Origin: RCC1774 sp050330855
GTDB lineage: Bacteria > Cyanobacteriota > Cyanobacteriia > Thermosynechococcales > Thermosynechococcaceae
DNA length: 64,000 nucleotides
Assembly (NCBI GenBank): GCA_050330855.1
Contig: JBHJNL010000007.1
Span: forward strand, 62,001-126,000
Reading direction: 5' to 3'
Part shown: piece after piece, positions 52,936 to 62,800 of the stretch
Numbering within the stretch: the stretch's first letter is position 1
How the letters are laid out: each line of letters begins with the position of its first letter
Notes under the pieces: model-generated
Told to the model about the DNA's origin: nothing
The model's input: only the letters and a program-made list of their open reading frames with translations
Database searches by the model: none
Position numbers and translations under genes: made by a program

Positions 52936-54396
52936 TCAAGTCCGGGAGAGGGGATCGAGTTTCTGGCGTAGTTCGGTTTTAATTCGGTTCAATATATGGG
53001 TTTGATCTAACGATGCCAAAATTTCGGTCACGACTGTTTTGGGTCCCTGCGGTCCCCAAGAGGCTCCATTGCTGAGATAGGTTTTGGTGACTTGACCGAT
53101 GCTATAGGACGAGACACCGGCCACCGCTGCCTGGGTAAGCGCGACCGATAAATAGGGCACCAGTGACGCGCCTCCGGTGGCCGGCGCGGCGAGACCTAAA
53201 AGTCCCTTTAGTGAACTGAGACCAAAGGTGGCAAGGAGTTCACTGGCGCTGATGCCGCCCATGGCAACGGCAATATTCCGCAAGAGGCCCACGGCTCCCT
53301 GTTGGGTCATGGAGATGCCGTAGAGCTTCGATAGCGTCAAAATCATGGCGATGTCGATGACGGCGCTACTGAGAATATCGACCAGGGTAATGGGATTAAG
53401 TGCGATCGCAACGCCCTTGGTCATGACGCTCTGCCAGATGATCTGATTGGCGCTCCGGTCACGAATTTCCATTTTGCGCTGCACCACCTGCCCATGAATA
53501 TCATCGGCATAGAGCAACGTATTGAGGGCCACAATAGCTTTGCCCTCTCGATCTAAAATCTCTAGAATTTTGAGTTTAAGATCTTCGACTTGGGGTGGCC
53601 CCGGCACCAGTTCTGCCCCCAGACTCCCGTCAGAGCGCTGTACCGCCTTGGCGACCAAGGGCGCGGCTGATGCCATCACAATCTCGTCTGGGGAAAGCAG
53701 TTCTCGAACGCGATCGTCGCGAATCTTTGCATAGATGAGCTGCCGATCTGCATCAGGATACTGATCCACTTTATTGAATACCAGCAACAGAGGCTTGCTG
53801 GCCTTTCTGAGGCTCGATAACGCCTCATACTCAACCTTGGTTAAGTCCCCCGCAATGACGAACAGAATGAGATCGGCCTGCTGGGCCACTTCACGGGCTA
53901 ACCGCTCTCGGTCTTCGCCGCCCACTTCGTCGATTCCAGGCGTGTCAATCAGTTCAACCTGTGATTTACCGCTGCCTGCCAAAGCAACTCGGACGAGATC
54001 ATCCGTCGGATGGTTGTAAATATTCCATCCCGTTTGCTGGGTGGTTTGAGTGACGCCATGGGTCGGACCGGTGGCGAAAATCGATTGGCCTACTAGGGCA
54101 TTGAGTAAGGAAGATTTGCCACGGCTCACTAAACCGAACACCGCGATATGAACAATCTGGTTTTCAAGCTTGTCGAGCATTGCCTGGAGGCTGGCAACCT
54201 CGGTTTCTAACCCCGCTTGCTCTCGCTTCGATAAGTCAAGCTTTTTAAGAAGAGTCTGTAGCGACTCTTGGGCATGTTGATAGCCCAGATCAGACTGAAT
54301 GCGCTCGAAGCTTTGAATCGCTTCATCTAAGTCGGCTTCGAGCTGAGTCAAATCGGGCTGGTTCCATTGCGAATCATCTGAGGCAGGAAGAGGCAT
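52936..54396 (-). CDS. Dynamin/Era-like GTPase with DUF697-type membrane domain
   Basis: A 486-aa GTPase. A coiled-coil N-terminus (about 15-80) precedes the G domain: G1 GLVSRGKSS (Lys94), G3 DTPG (151-154) and G4 NKVD (208-211) are intact. The C-terminal 200 residues contain three or four hydrophobic helices (VMTKGVAIALNPITLVDILSSAVIDIAMI, LLGLAAPATGGASLVPYL), as in DUF697 proteins. It probably associates with the inner membrane; its target is unknown. It is divergent from the small coiled-coil gene at 54538 with 140 bp between them. Confidence 0.88.
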   Translation of the reverse strand: MPLPASDDSQWNQPDLTQLEADLDEAIQSFERIQSDLGYQHAQESLQTLLKKLDLSKREQAGLETEVASLQAMLDKLENQIVHIAVFGLVSRGKSSLLNALVGQSIFATGPTHGVTQTTQQTGWNIYNHPTDDLVRVALAGSGKSQVELIDTPGIDEVGGEDRERLAREVAQQADLILFVIAGDLTKVEYEALSSLRKASKPLLLVFNKVDQYPDADRQLIYAKIRDDRVRELLSPDEIVMASAAPLVAKAVQRSDGSLGAELVPGPPQVEDLKLKILEILDREGKAIVALNTLLYADDIHGQVVQRKMEIRDRSANQIIWQSVMTKGVAIALNPITLVDILSSAVIDIAMILTLSKLYGISMTQQGAVGLLRNIAVAMGGISASELLATFGLSSLKGLLGLAAPATGGASLVPYLSVALTQAAVAGVSSYSIGQVTKTYLSNGASWGPQGPKTVVTEILASLDQTHILNRIKTELRQKLDPLSRT

Positions 54397-54537
54397 GGGA
54401 GCACGCGGCTTAAGGCAAGATCAATGCAAACACAGGAGCAAAGTTAACTCTAGCGTAGCGCTGCTGATCTTTATTTGATGAAGGCGTCTTTGGGCATGGC
54501 GGTATAGCATAGAGACAATAGCTACCACACTTCTCCC

Positions 54538-54714
54538 ATGTCAGACCGTCTAGACAGAATTGAAGCAATACTTGAGAACCTCGCCAGCCGTGCAGATACA
54601 ACACAGCTACAAATAGATGTGGTGATCGAAACTCAGCTACAGCTACAAAAAGCAGTGAACTCCCTTGCCAAATCTGTGCAAGCGCATTGTGACGATCATC
54701 GTCGCCACAGCTAA
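54538..54714 (+). CDS. Small coiled-coil protein, 58 aa
   Basis: A short open frame from ATG to TAA encoding MSDRLDRIEAILENLASRAD followed by heptad-like leucine/isoleucine/valine spacing through LQLQKAVNSLAKSVQ and a His/Arg-rich end (CDDHRRHS). The heptads predict one continuous coiled coil. Similar tiny proteins are common in cyanobacteria, to my knowledge without assigned function. Codon use resembles neighbouring genes and no overlapping frame competes. Confidence 0.7.
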   Translation: MSDRLDRIEAILENLASRADTTQLQIDVVIETQLQLQKAVNSLAKSVQAHCDDHRRHS

Positions 54715-54886
54715 AGAGGGTCTCATTTAATGCGGTTTGATTATTGTGCTGGGGCCGAGGATTGCTGCGATCGCAACATTAAAAAGATGTCCCTGCCTGG
54801 GCGGCTTCCTTCTATACGGACTTGCCAGCTTCTGCAAAACTAGTTCCCATCTGCTGCCTTCCGAACCCTCAACCATTCGCTCAATT

Positions 54887-55576
54887 ATGGCAATGCAACT
54901 TGCGAAGGTCGTTCCCTTTGGACGATCTTTTGATGAATATCAGCAGATGTTCAGTCTAACCACTGAAGATTTAGAGAAGCCAGTTCTGAGTGTCGGCGAT
55001 GGACCCGCTAGCTTTAATGCTGAAGCCACCGCCCAAGGACACCCGATCATATCCATTGATCCGGTTTATGCCTTCAGCGGCAACGATATTCAACAGCGTT
55101 TTGATGCCGTCGTGGATGACATTATCGCCCAGGTTAAAGCCTCTCCCGATGACTGGGTATGGTCGTACCACAAGTCTCCAGACGATCTCCGCCGCAACAG
55201 AATGCAGGTAATGCAGCGATTTTTGCAAGATTATAAGCCGGGTAAACAAGCTGGACGCTACCTTGTCGGTGAACTCCCTCAGCTTCCGTTTACGGATCAT
55301 CAGTTTGATCTGGCGCTGTGTTCTCATTTTTTGTTTCTTTACTCAGCCCATTTGGACGAAGCCTTTCACCAAAAGGCCATTCAAGAAATGCTGCGGGTCA
55401 GTAAAGAGGTGCGTATTTTTCCGGTGCTGACGCTGATGCGGGAGCGATCGCCCTATCTTGATGCCATCCTGCACACCTACAAAACGGCAGGCTATCGGGT
55501 GAATCTAACGCAGGTTCTCTACGAATTTCAGAAAGGCGGCAATCAAATGCTTGTGATCCGTCAGGGTCTGCGGTAG
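54887..55576 (+). CDS. SAM-dependent methyltransferase-like protein
   Basis: A 229-aa protein whose LSVGDGPASFNAEATAQGHPIISIDPVYAFS looks like the glycine loop and acidic strand end of a class I methyltransferase, followed by LPFTDHQFDLALCSHFLFLYS as motif II. No substrate can be named. The frame is open upstream to 54737, but the ATG at 54887 (or 54893) gives the natural N-terminus. Confidence 0.75.
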   Translation: MAMQLAKVVPFGRSFDEYQQMFSLTTEDLEKPVLSVGDGPASFNAEATAQGHPIISIDPVYAFSGNDIQQRFDAVVDDIIAQVKASPDDWVWSYHKSPDDLRRNRMQVMQRFLQDYKPGKQAGRYLVGELPQLPFTDHQFDLALCSHFLFLYSAHLDEAFHQKAIQEMLRVSKEVRIFPVLTLMRERSPYLDAILHTYKTAGYRVNLTQVLYEFQKGGNQMLVIRQGLR

Positions 55577-55645
55577 AACTGTTGTCTTAGCCCTACCAGA
55601 TCCCCGATAGAATGCGAAGGTGCGCAGTCCCGTTAGCCCCACAGT

Positions 55646-56815
55646 ATGTCCCAAACCCTTTGGCAACCGCCTCGTTTAAGACGTGATGAAGATAATGAAC
55701 ACGAACGTCGCGCAACTTGGCTAGAGCTATTCTATGACCTGGTATTTGTCGCTGCCATTGGTGAACTCGCCCACTATTTAAGCCTCAATCTTAACTGGCG
55801 AGGGGTGGGCAGCTACATTGCCTTTTTTATCCCTATTTGGCTGTGCTGGCTGGGGGCGACCTTCTATGCCACCCGCTTTGATACTGATGATCTCTCCGAT
55901 CGGCTGGCCTCGTTATTTCAGATGGCAATTGTGGCTGCGATGGCCGTTAATATTCACGCGGGTCTAACCGATGCCTCCTTAGAATTTGCCATTTGCTACC
56001 TGCTGTTTAGGGTCTTGCTGATTTTGCAGCATCTCAATGCAGGGTATCACGTCCCTGAAGTGCGCGGGTTGACCACCATTTATGCCCTTGGATTCGGAGC
56101 TGGGGCAACCTTCTGGCTGATATCGCTATTTGTACCGCTGCCGTGGCGTGTCGGGTTTTGGGTCGTGGGAATGGGCCTAGACTTGGCAACCCCATTTATG
56201 GCGACGAAATGGGTGACACAGTTTCCACCCAGCATGACCCATATTCCTGAACGGGTGGGGTTGTTTACCATCATCGTTTTGGGGGAGTCGATTGTTGCAG
56301 TGGTGCGCGGCCTCTCAGAACATGATTGGGGCGTGCTGTCGATTGTGGGGGCTTTGTTGGGCTTGAGCGTGGCCTTTAGTCTGTGGTGGCTCTATTTTGA
56401 TTCGGTGGATGGCTCCCCTTTGCAGGCGATTAAGGACGGCAATGTCAGAATGGCGATGGGCTGGGTCTATGCCCACATGCCGCTGGCGATTGGTCTGACT
56501 ACGATGGGGGTCGGCGTTGAACGAATGGTGACCAATGGGGTGGATCTGACGCCCTCGACGGCAGATCGCTGGCTCTTTTGTGGTTCGGTGGCCCTCTGTC
56601 TGTGTTTACTAAGTACGATTCATTGGGTTACTTCAACCTTAGGACATCCCCACGTTCATCGGATTGTGGGGAGTTATCGCTTAGGGTCGGCAGCATTTGT
56701 GGGGGTGCTTGCAATAGCACCGACTTCTCTCAACTCCCTTACTTTGATTGCATTGGTTGCGATCGCCTGTGCGGTGCAGGTGGGCTTAGATCTGTACCGG
56801 TACTCAGCCCTCTAG
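55646..56815 (+). CDS. LtrA family (low temperature requirement A) membrane protein
   Basis: A 389-aa protein with about ten to twelve membrane helices. ATWLELFYDLVFVAAIGELAH near the start and ERVGLFTIIVLGESIVAVVRGL in the middle are the two family signatures. The biochemical role of LtrA is not established. It follows the methyltransferase-like gene by 69 bp and converges with the TetR gene. Confidence 0.9.
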   Translation: MSQTLWQPPRLRRDEDNEHERRATWLELFYDLVFVAAIGELAHYLSLNLNWRGVGSYIAFFIPIWLCWLGATFYATRFDTDDLSDRLASLFQMAIVAAMAVNIHAGLTDASLEFAICYLLFRVLLILQHLNAGYHVPEVRGLTTIYALGFGAGATFWLISLFVPLPWRVGFWVVGMGLDLATPFMATKWVTQFPPSMTHIPERVGLFTIIVLGESIVAVVRGLSEHDWGVLSIVGALLGLSVAFSLWWLYFDSVDGSPLQAIKDGNVRMAMGWVYAHMPLAIGLTTMGVGVERMVTNGVDLTPSTADRWLFCGSVALCLCLLSTIHWVTSTLGHPHVHRIVGSYRLGSAAFVGVLAIAPTSLNSLTLIALVAIACAVQVGLDLYRYSAL

Positions 56816-56844
56816 ACACACAGCATCATTCGGCTCTCTGTTTC

Positions 56845-57441
56845 TTACTGTTCATTAGGATGAGTCAGAATCGCATACCGATGGCGTATTTCAGTGAGCC
56901 GCTCTGCTTGATTAGAATATGCTCTAGGGTAAACACCGATCGCGAATTCACCGACAAGGGCATAGTAAACCATCCGCGCCCTAACCAAGGCTTCATCTGA
57001 GGTAAAGCCAATGTTGACAAATAACTCTTGTGTATAGCCTAAGCGCTGCCGATCTACTTGAATCAGGGTCTCAGCAACTGCCTCATCACTTGTTGCCCAA
57101 GCTCGAATTGCAATCTCCTCGCGTCCTTCGTCTTGTATGGCTAACTCAAAGAGATGCAGCAACTTGTCATGGGGCGCACCCCCCGCACCCTCAACATGAT
57201 CGATGATGCCATAGGTCTGTCGACTAACCCACTCTTCTAATATCGCAACTAAAAGCTCCGCTCGATTTTTGAAATGCCAGTAGAAGCTCCCTTTTGTCAC
57301 CTGCATTATTTTTGCCAGCGGCTCTACGCGCACAGCCCCTACCCCACTTGCGGCTAGCACCTTGAGTCCCTGATTAATCCAATCGTGACGGCTGAGGTTT
57401 GAACGATCTTTTCCCTCTACCATACGGCTGCGTATTGACAT
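56845..57441 (-). CDS. TetR/AcrR family transcriptional regulator
   Basis: A 198-aa protein with an N-terminal TetR HTH (about 15-65: GLKVLAASGVGAVRVEPLAKIMQVTKGSFYWHFKNRAELL) and a helical ligand-binding C-terminal domain (AIRAWATSDEAVAETLIQVD, RARMVYYALVGEFAIG). The ligand and targets are unknown; the convergent LtrA gene is the nearest neighbour. Confidence 0.9.
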   Translation of the reverse strand: MSIRSRMVEGKDRSNLSRHDWINQGLKVLAASGVGAVRVEPLAKIMQVTKGSFYWHFKNRAELLVAILEEWVSRQTYGIIDHVEGAGGAPHDKLLHLFELAIQDEGREEIAIRAWATSDEAVAETLIQVDRQRLGYTQELFVNIGFTSDEALVRARMVYYALVGEFAIGVYPRAYSNQAERLTEIRHRYAILTHPNEQ

Positions 57442-57842
57442 TACCCTGCAATGGGTACTACTCTACTTCCATACGGTATCGCATGGAACAATAATCAATG
57501 GTAATTCTTCATTCAAAAAGTTGGTGTGGCTGCGGGTGCCCCTAGCATTGTGGTGTCGCTGTGGAAGGTTTCAGATCAAGCAACCGTTGACCTAATGGTG
57601 GCTTTTTATGAGCAACTCAAATCGAACCTTAATAAAGCTCAGGCTCTGAGGTAGGCTATGCTTCAAACTCGAAAAAATATCCTAACTCAGTGGATTGGGC
57701 GGCCTTCACTCTGATCGGAGAAGCGGGTAATTGACCTGCCCCATCGCTGGATTCAGAGGATGGCCCTTGAGACCATCCTCTGCCTACTTACTCATTGTCT
57801 CAACTATCGCTCTGACCCCTTACAGTAGAAATATTCTCTTCA
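57442..57842. other. Intergenic region holding a CHAT gene relic
   Basis: About 400 bp between the TetR and ilvA genes. The central part is the decayed CHAT fragment described separately. The left part should hold the TetR promoter and the right 100 bp that of ilvA. Confidence 0.55.
57520..57734 (+). pseudogene. C-terminal fragment of a CHAT-domain gene
   Basis: Translated, this stretch reads GAPSIVVSLWKVSDQATVDLMVAFYEQLKS, then NLNKAQALR, a TAG stop (57652-57654 region) where CHAT proteins have Gln, then AMLQTRK, and, after a one-base shift in a run of A, YPNSVDWAAFTLIGEAG and a stop. This is the conserved last 70 residues of cyanobacterial CHAT proteins. It has no upstream part, one nonsense codon and one frameshift, so it is a relic. 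It differs in sequence from the intact CHAT protein encoded at 8203-11034. Confidence 0.8.
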
Positions 57843-59369
57843 GTGCGACCCATTGTGAGCCATCCAGACTACCTTGAACGCATCCTGACCGCCCGTGTCT
57901 ATGATGTGGCGCAAGAAACCCCCCTTGAATTTGCCCCTCGCCTGTCCAGTCGGCTGCACAACCAGGTTTTACTAAAGCGAGAAGATATGCAATCGGTCTT
58001 CTCTTTCAAATTGCGGGGCGCTTATAACAAAATGGCTCAGCTCTCCAGCACCGAGCTTGCCAAAGGCGTGATTGCTGCCTCCGCCGGGAATCATGCCCAA
58101 GGGGTCGCGCTGGGCGCTAAAACGCTTGGGACAACGGCTCTGATTGTCATGCCCGTCACAACGCCCCAAATGAAGATAGATGCCGTGGCGGCACGGGGAG
58201 CAGAAGTAGTTCTTTATGGGGACACCTACGATGATGCCTGTACCCATGCCAAAGCATTAGCCGCAGAAAAGGGGCTGACCTTTATTCATCCCTTTGACGA
58301 TCCTGATGTGATCGCGGGCCAAGGCACCATTGGCATGGAGATTTTACGACAGCATCAGAAACCCCTTCACGCGATCTTTGTTGCCATTGGTGGGGGTGGT
58401 CTGATTGCAGGAATTGCAGCCTACATCAAACGACTTCGGCCTGAGATTCGTATCATTGGGGTAGAGCCAGTCGATGCCGATGCAATGCATCGATCGCTAG
58501 CGGCTGGGCAACGGATTGGACTGACCCAAGTGGGCCTATTTGCCGATGGTGTGGCGGTAAGCGAGGTGGGTGAGGAAACCTTTCGGCTCTGTCAGCTATA
58601 TGTGGATGAAGTGTTGCTCGTGAGTACCGATGATATCTGCGCGGCCATTAAAGATGTCTTTGAAGATACCCGCTCTATTTTGGAACCGGCAGGGGCACTT
58701 GCGATCGCAGGTGCGAAAGCCTATGTCGAACGGGAACAACTCACCGATCAAACCTTGGTTGCGATCGCCTGCGGAGCCAACATGAACTTTGACCGTCTTC
58801 GGTTTGTGGCCGAGCGAGCTGAACTTGGCGAGCGCCGCGAGGCCATCCTGGCGGTCACGATTCCTGAAGAGCGGGGCAGCTTTTTGAAACTCTGCCGCAG
58901 TATGGGCAAACACGGCATCACAGAATTTAGTTACCGGATGACGGATTCCCACCAGGCCCATATTTTTATCGGCGTCAAAATTCAAAATCGAGCCGACGCC
59001 GCAGCCATTATTGCCACCCTAGAAGCACAAGGCTTTAGCACCTTGGACCTCACCGACGATGAACTGGCGAAACTCCATCTTCGCTATATGGTAGGGGGGC
59101 GCTCACCGTTCGCTGAAAACGAGCTGCTCTATCGCTTCGAGTTCCCTGAACGGCCCGGTGCGCTCATGAAGTTCTTGAGCTGCATGAGCCCGAATTGGAA
59201 TATTAGTCTGTTTCACTACCGCAATCACGGCGCAGACTATGGCCGGATTGCCGTGGGGATGCAGGTGCCTCTCCATGAAATGCAGGATTTCCATGCCTTT
59301 CTGGAGACCCTTGGCTATCGATACTGGGATGAGAGCCAAAATCCCACCTATAAGTTATTTCTGGGCTAA
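57843..59369 (+). CDS. ilvA: Threonine dehydratase (biosynthetic)
   Basis: A 508-aa PLP enzyme that turns threonine into 2-oxobutanoate, the first step of isoleucine synthesis. The PLP lysine lies in SVFSFKLRGAYNK, the phosphate loop in AIGGGGLIAG, and two C-terminal ACT-like regulatory domains (about 335-505) indicate allosteric control, typically by isoleucine. The start is GTG at 57843 (a second GTG follows at 57855). Length matches the long biosynthetic form. Confidence 0.93.
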   Translation: MRPIVSHPDYLERILTARVYDVAQETPLEFAPRLSSRLHNQVLLKREDMQSVFSFKLRGAYNKMAQLSSTELAKGVIAASAGNHAQGVALGAKTLGTTALIVMPVTTPQMKIDAVAARGAEVVLYGDTYDDACTHAKALAAEKGLTFIHPFDDPDVIAGQGTIGMEILRQHQKPLHAIFVAIGGGGLIAGIAAYIKRLRPEIRIIGVEPVDADAMHRSLAAGQRIGLTQVGLFADGVAVSEVGEETFRLCQLYVDEVLLVSTDDICAAIKDVFEDTRSILEPAGALAIAGAKAYVEREQLTDQTLVAIACGANMNFDRLRFVAERAELGERREAILAVTIPEERGSFLKLCRSMGKHGITEFSYRMTDSHQAHIFIGVKIQNRADAAAIIATLEAQGFSTLDLTDDELAKLHLRYMVGGRSPFAENELLYRFEFPERPGALMKFLSCMSPNWNISLFHYRNHGADYGRIAVGMQVPLHEMQDFHAFLETLGYRYWDESQNPTYKLFLG

Positions 59370-59886
59370 CGCGATCCCGATTCAGCGATTCAGATAGGCG
59401 CACCTCTTACGATTCAATCAGAAGTTCTGCACAGCTATCAGCGGCTAGAGGAAAAAGTATACCTGCAAAAGGTTAAGACTTTGCTATGTGCTGATTAACG
59501 TTTATATCTTGAACTTTTAAATCTGTTTTAGGGCTAGAAGAAAAAATCTATAACCCGATAGAGCGCTGCTAATTTTAATCAATTTGAGATCAAGATGAAA
59601 ATTAATTTTACTCTTTTTAGACCCTTAGCATCACAGAGATGATACTAGGATTTTAGGAGGAGGAGATCATTGATCGTGACTGGATTAATTGAACATTACT
59701 GAGTACTTAATGTGTTCATATCTGTCTCTTAATCATTCAATGGAATTATTGTTTTGGCCCCAGTGATTTTGTGTCACTCAGTAGTCGGGCCTGCTACTTC
59801 GTTGATCGTTCTGTACAGGGCGATCGCAGTTTGTGTGTGATTTTTATCTGCCATTGCCAGTATTTTTAGGAGAGTCAGAGAGCCTC
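59370..59886. other. Long AT-rich leader of the giant PhoX-like gene
   Basis: About 515 bp with no gene I can support. One CTTAACCT-like octamer (minus strand, 59471-59478) resembles a single Pho-box unit but has no tandem partner at 11 bp. At 59655-59665 there is an unusually strong AGGAGGAGGAG, followed by a GTG that opens only eight codons (59676-59702). A small hairpin AGTGA/TCACT lies near 59765. AGGAGAG at 59868 is the likely ribosome site of the next gene. Confidence 0.45.
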
Positions 59887-62800
59887 ATGGATGCAAATTT
59901 TGATACATTTCAGCCTGCTCAGGCTGACGGTCTCGAAGGATATACCGTTGATCCTATTGTCACCATTGGCGAGTCGATCGATGACTATATTCCGGCTGGA
60001 ATTCCAGACGGAATGGGGGCATTCAAGCTGGATGATCATACCGTTCGCATTCTCGTCAGCCATGAGTTAAGACCCGATGTAGGCTACGCATACCAACTAG
60101 CAAATGGGACTGAACTCACAGGAGCACGAGTTAGCTATTTCGATATCGATAAAACCACGCGAAATATTAAAGATGCAGGCTTAGCCTACGACACCATCAT
60201 CAATAGAGCCGGAGAAATCGTTGATGAAGCCTCTGACTTAGAATCTAGCAGTCTGAGCCGGTTTTGTTCAGCCCACTACATTGAGGCCAATCAGTTTGGC
60301 GAAGGACGGGGTTTAGTCGATGGCCTCTTTTTCACCGGAGAAGAAAACAGTGGCGGCACGGAGTTCGTGCTTGACCCTGCTAGTAATACGCTCTACGCAG
60401 TACCCTGGATGGGTCGGGCCGCTTGGGAAAACGTCACTGAATTAGATACCGGTACCACGGACAAAGTAGCTTTCCTCGTCGGAGATGATCGCGAAGGGGC
60501 ACCGCTGCTGATGTATGTCGGCACCAAGGACACCAGTGAAGGCGCAGGGGTTCTAGAGCGCAATGGTCTCGTTGGTGGTCAGCTCTATGTCTGGGCTGCA
60601 GATACGGGTGAAACCACACCCGAAGAGTTCAACGGTACCTTCGAGAGTCGGGACGGAAGCTGGGTTGAAATCCCCTTTTACAATCCAGCTCAGGCAGGTA
60701 CTGCAGTTAGTCAAGACGAGCTTGGCTATGATGCCCAAGGCTTCGCCACTCAAGCTCAGCAGGATGCCTTGGCTGAAGCCGCCGGTGCGTTTCAGTTCTC
60801 CCGCCCTGAAGACGTCGCCACCAACCCTGAAGATGGAACCCAGGCCGTTCTAGCCTCCACAGGTCGTGACAGCCTCTTCCCTTCTGATAGTTGGGGCACC
60901 ACCTACATCATCGATACAGATTTTGGCGCTGATGGCACCCCCGCCACAGGATTGGTCAAAGCCATTTATGACGGCGATGACGCCGGTGTCGGTCAGTTTG
61001 AAGAGTCAGACTTCGGTCTACGGAGTCCTGACAATTTGGATTGGTCAGATGATGGCAATATCTACATTCAGGAAGACCGCTCCTTCAGTGAGTTCGGCCT
61101 TACTTCGGGAGAAGAAGCCTCGATTTGGAAGCTTAACCCTGAGTCCGGTGAGCTGACCCGGATTGCCCAGCTTGATCGTTCTGCAGTGCCTGCCGGTCAA
61201 AGCGATGGTAACCCTACTGATATCGGGAATTGGGAGTCCTCCGGCATTCTAGATGTCTCTGAACTCTTTGATCAAGAAGCTGGCAGTCTGTTTATTTACA
61301 ATACTCAAGCCCATAGCTTGGGTGGAGGCCCGATTGACTCCGAAAATCTCGTTGAGGGAGGCCAGATTGCGTTTTTGAGCCGTCCGGCGGAGCTAGAGGG
61401 TTACGCTTCTTTACCAGCGGATACCTTTGCTGAGGGGCCACCGGCGGGCGGAGATAACGGCAACGGCGGCCCCATTGATGCTAATGGTCGAACGGGTCCC
61501 TTTGATGGTCAGCCGATTCAGGGATTCAGCGGTGTGCAGTTTGCAGACAGCGACGGTAGTTTCTGGTTCTTGTCTGATAATGGCTTTGGTGGTCAAGACA
61601 ATAGCTCTGACTATTTGCTCAGGCTCTACAAAGCTGATCCTAGCTTTGCCGGTTCTGAAGGGGGTGACGGCAGCGTTGCCATCGAAGACTTTATTCAGCT
61701 TAGCGACCCCAACGGTTTGATTGGCTTTGATATCCAAAACGGAGATACAGTAGAGCGTCTATTGACTGGCGCTGACTTTGATGTGGAGTCCTTTGTCATC
61801 GACGGTAATGGTGAGATCTGGATTGGTGAAGAGTTTGGTCCCTATCTGCTCCACTTCGATGCCACTGGAACCCTTCTAGATGCTCCTATTCCGACGCCTA
61901 ATCCAGTCGAGCTGAATACGCTTAATGGTCAAGACCCCATTGTGATTGGTCACCGGGGCGCAAGTGGTGTTTTGCCTGAGCATACGCTAGAGGCTTATCG
62001 AGTTGCGATCGCACAGGGCGCAGACTTCATTGAGCCAGATTTAGTGAGTACCAAAGACGGCGTGCTCATCGCTCGCCACGAACCCATTTTAGATGACACC
62101 ACCAACGTCACTGAGGTGTTCGGTCCAGAGCGGATGTCTACTAAGTTCTTAGATGGCGTCGAAACCACAGCCTATTTCGCGGAAGACTTCACCCTTGAAG
62201 AAATCAAAATGCTGCGGGCGGTCCAGTCGCGAGACTTCCGTTCTCAAGACTTCAACGGTGCCTTTGAAATTCCCACCTTCAAAGAAGTGATTGAGCTGGT
62301 TCAAGAGGTTGAGGCCCAGACCGGTCAGGCCGTCGGCATTTATCCTGAAACCAAGCATCCCACTTTCTTTGATCTGCAGGGATTGTCTCTCGAAAGGAAG
62401 GTTATTTCCACACTTCAAGAAACGGGGTTCACTGATCCAAATCGCATCTTTATCCAGTCCTTTGAGTTCCAGAACCTCATTGAACTCCAAGCAATGCTAG
62501 ATGCTGAAGGACTAGGCGATATTCCTCTGGTGCAGCTCTATGGTGACACTACCGATAGCGCCAATCCCGATGACACCTTCTCAGTTCCCTATGACGTTCG
62601 CTTTAACGTCCAGCAGCAGAATGACCTTGTTGCCATCTACGGCCAAGCGTTTCTAGATGCGGCTGAAAACCCCCTATCTGAGGACACAATTTATAGCGAC
62701 CTCGACAGTCCAGAATTTTTGCAACTGATCAGCCAGCGGTATGCAGAGGGTGCCGGTCCTTGGAAGAATAACTTCCTGCTCCGTGAGGCTCTTGGTGCCC

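Noticed and set aside
51758..54396. DUF2235 hydrolase plus GTPase as an effector or defence module
   Set aside because: No secretion, toxin-immunity or nucleic-acid-targeting genes are near, and the two genes are separated by about 150 bp with ordinary features.
59471..59478. Possible Pho box (CTTAACCT on the minus strand) upstream of the phosphatase-like gene
   Set aside because: Only one unit is present. Functional cyanobacterial Pho boxes have tandem units at 11-bp spacing, and it lies over 400 bp from the start codon.
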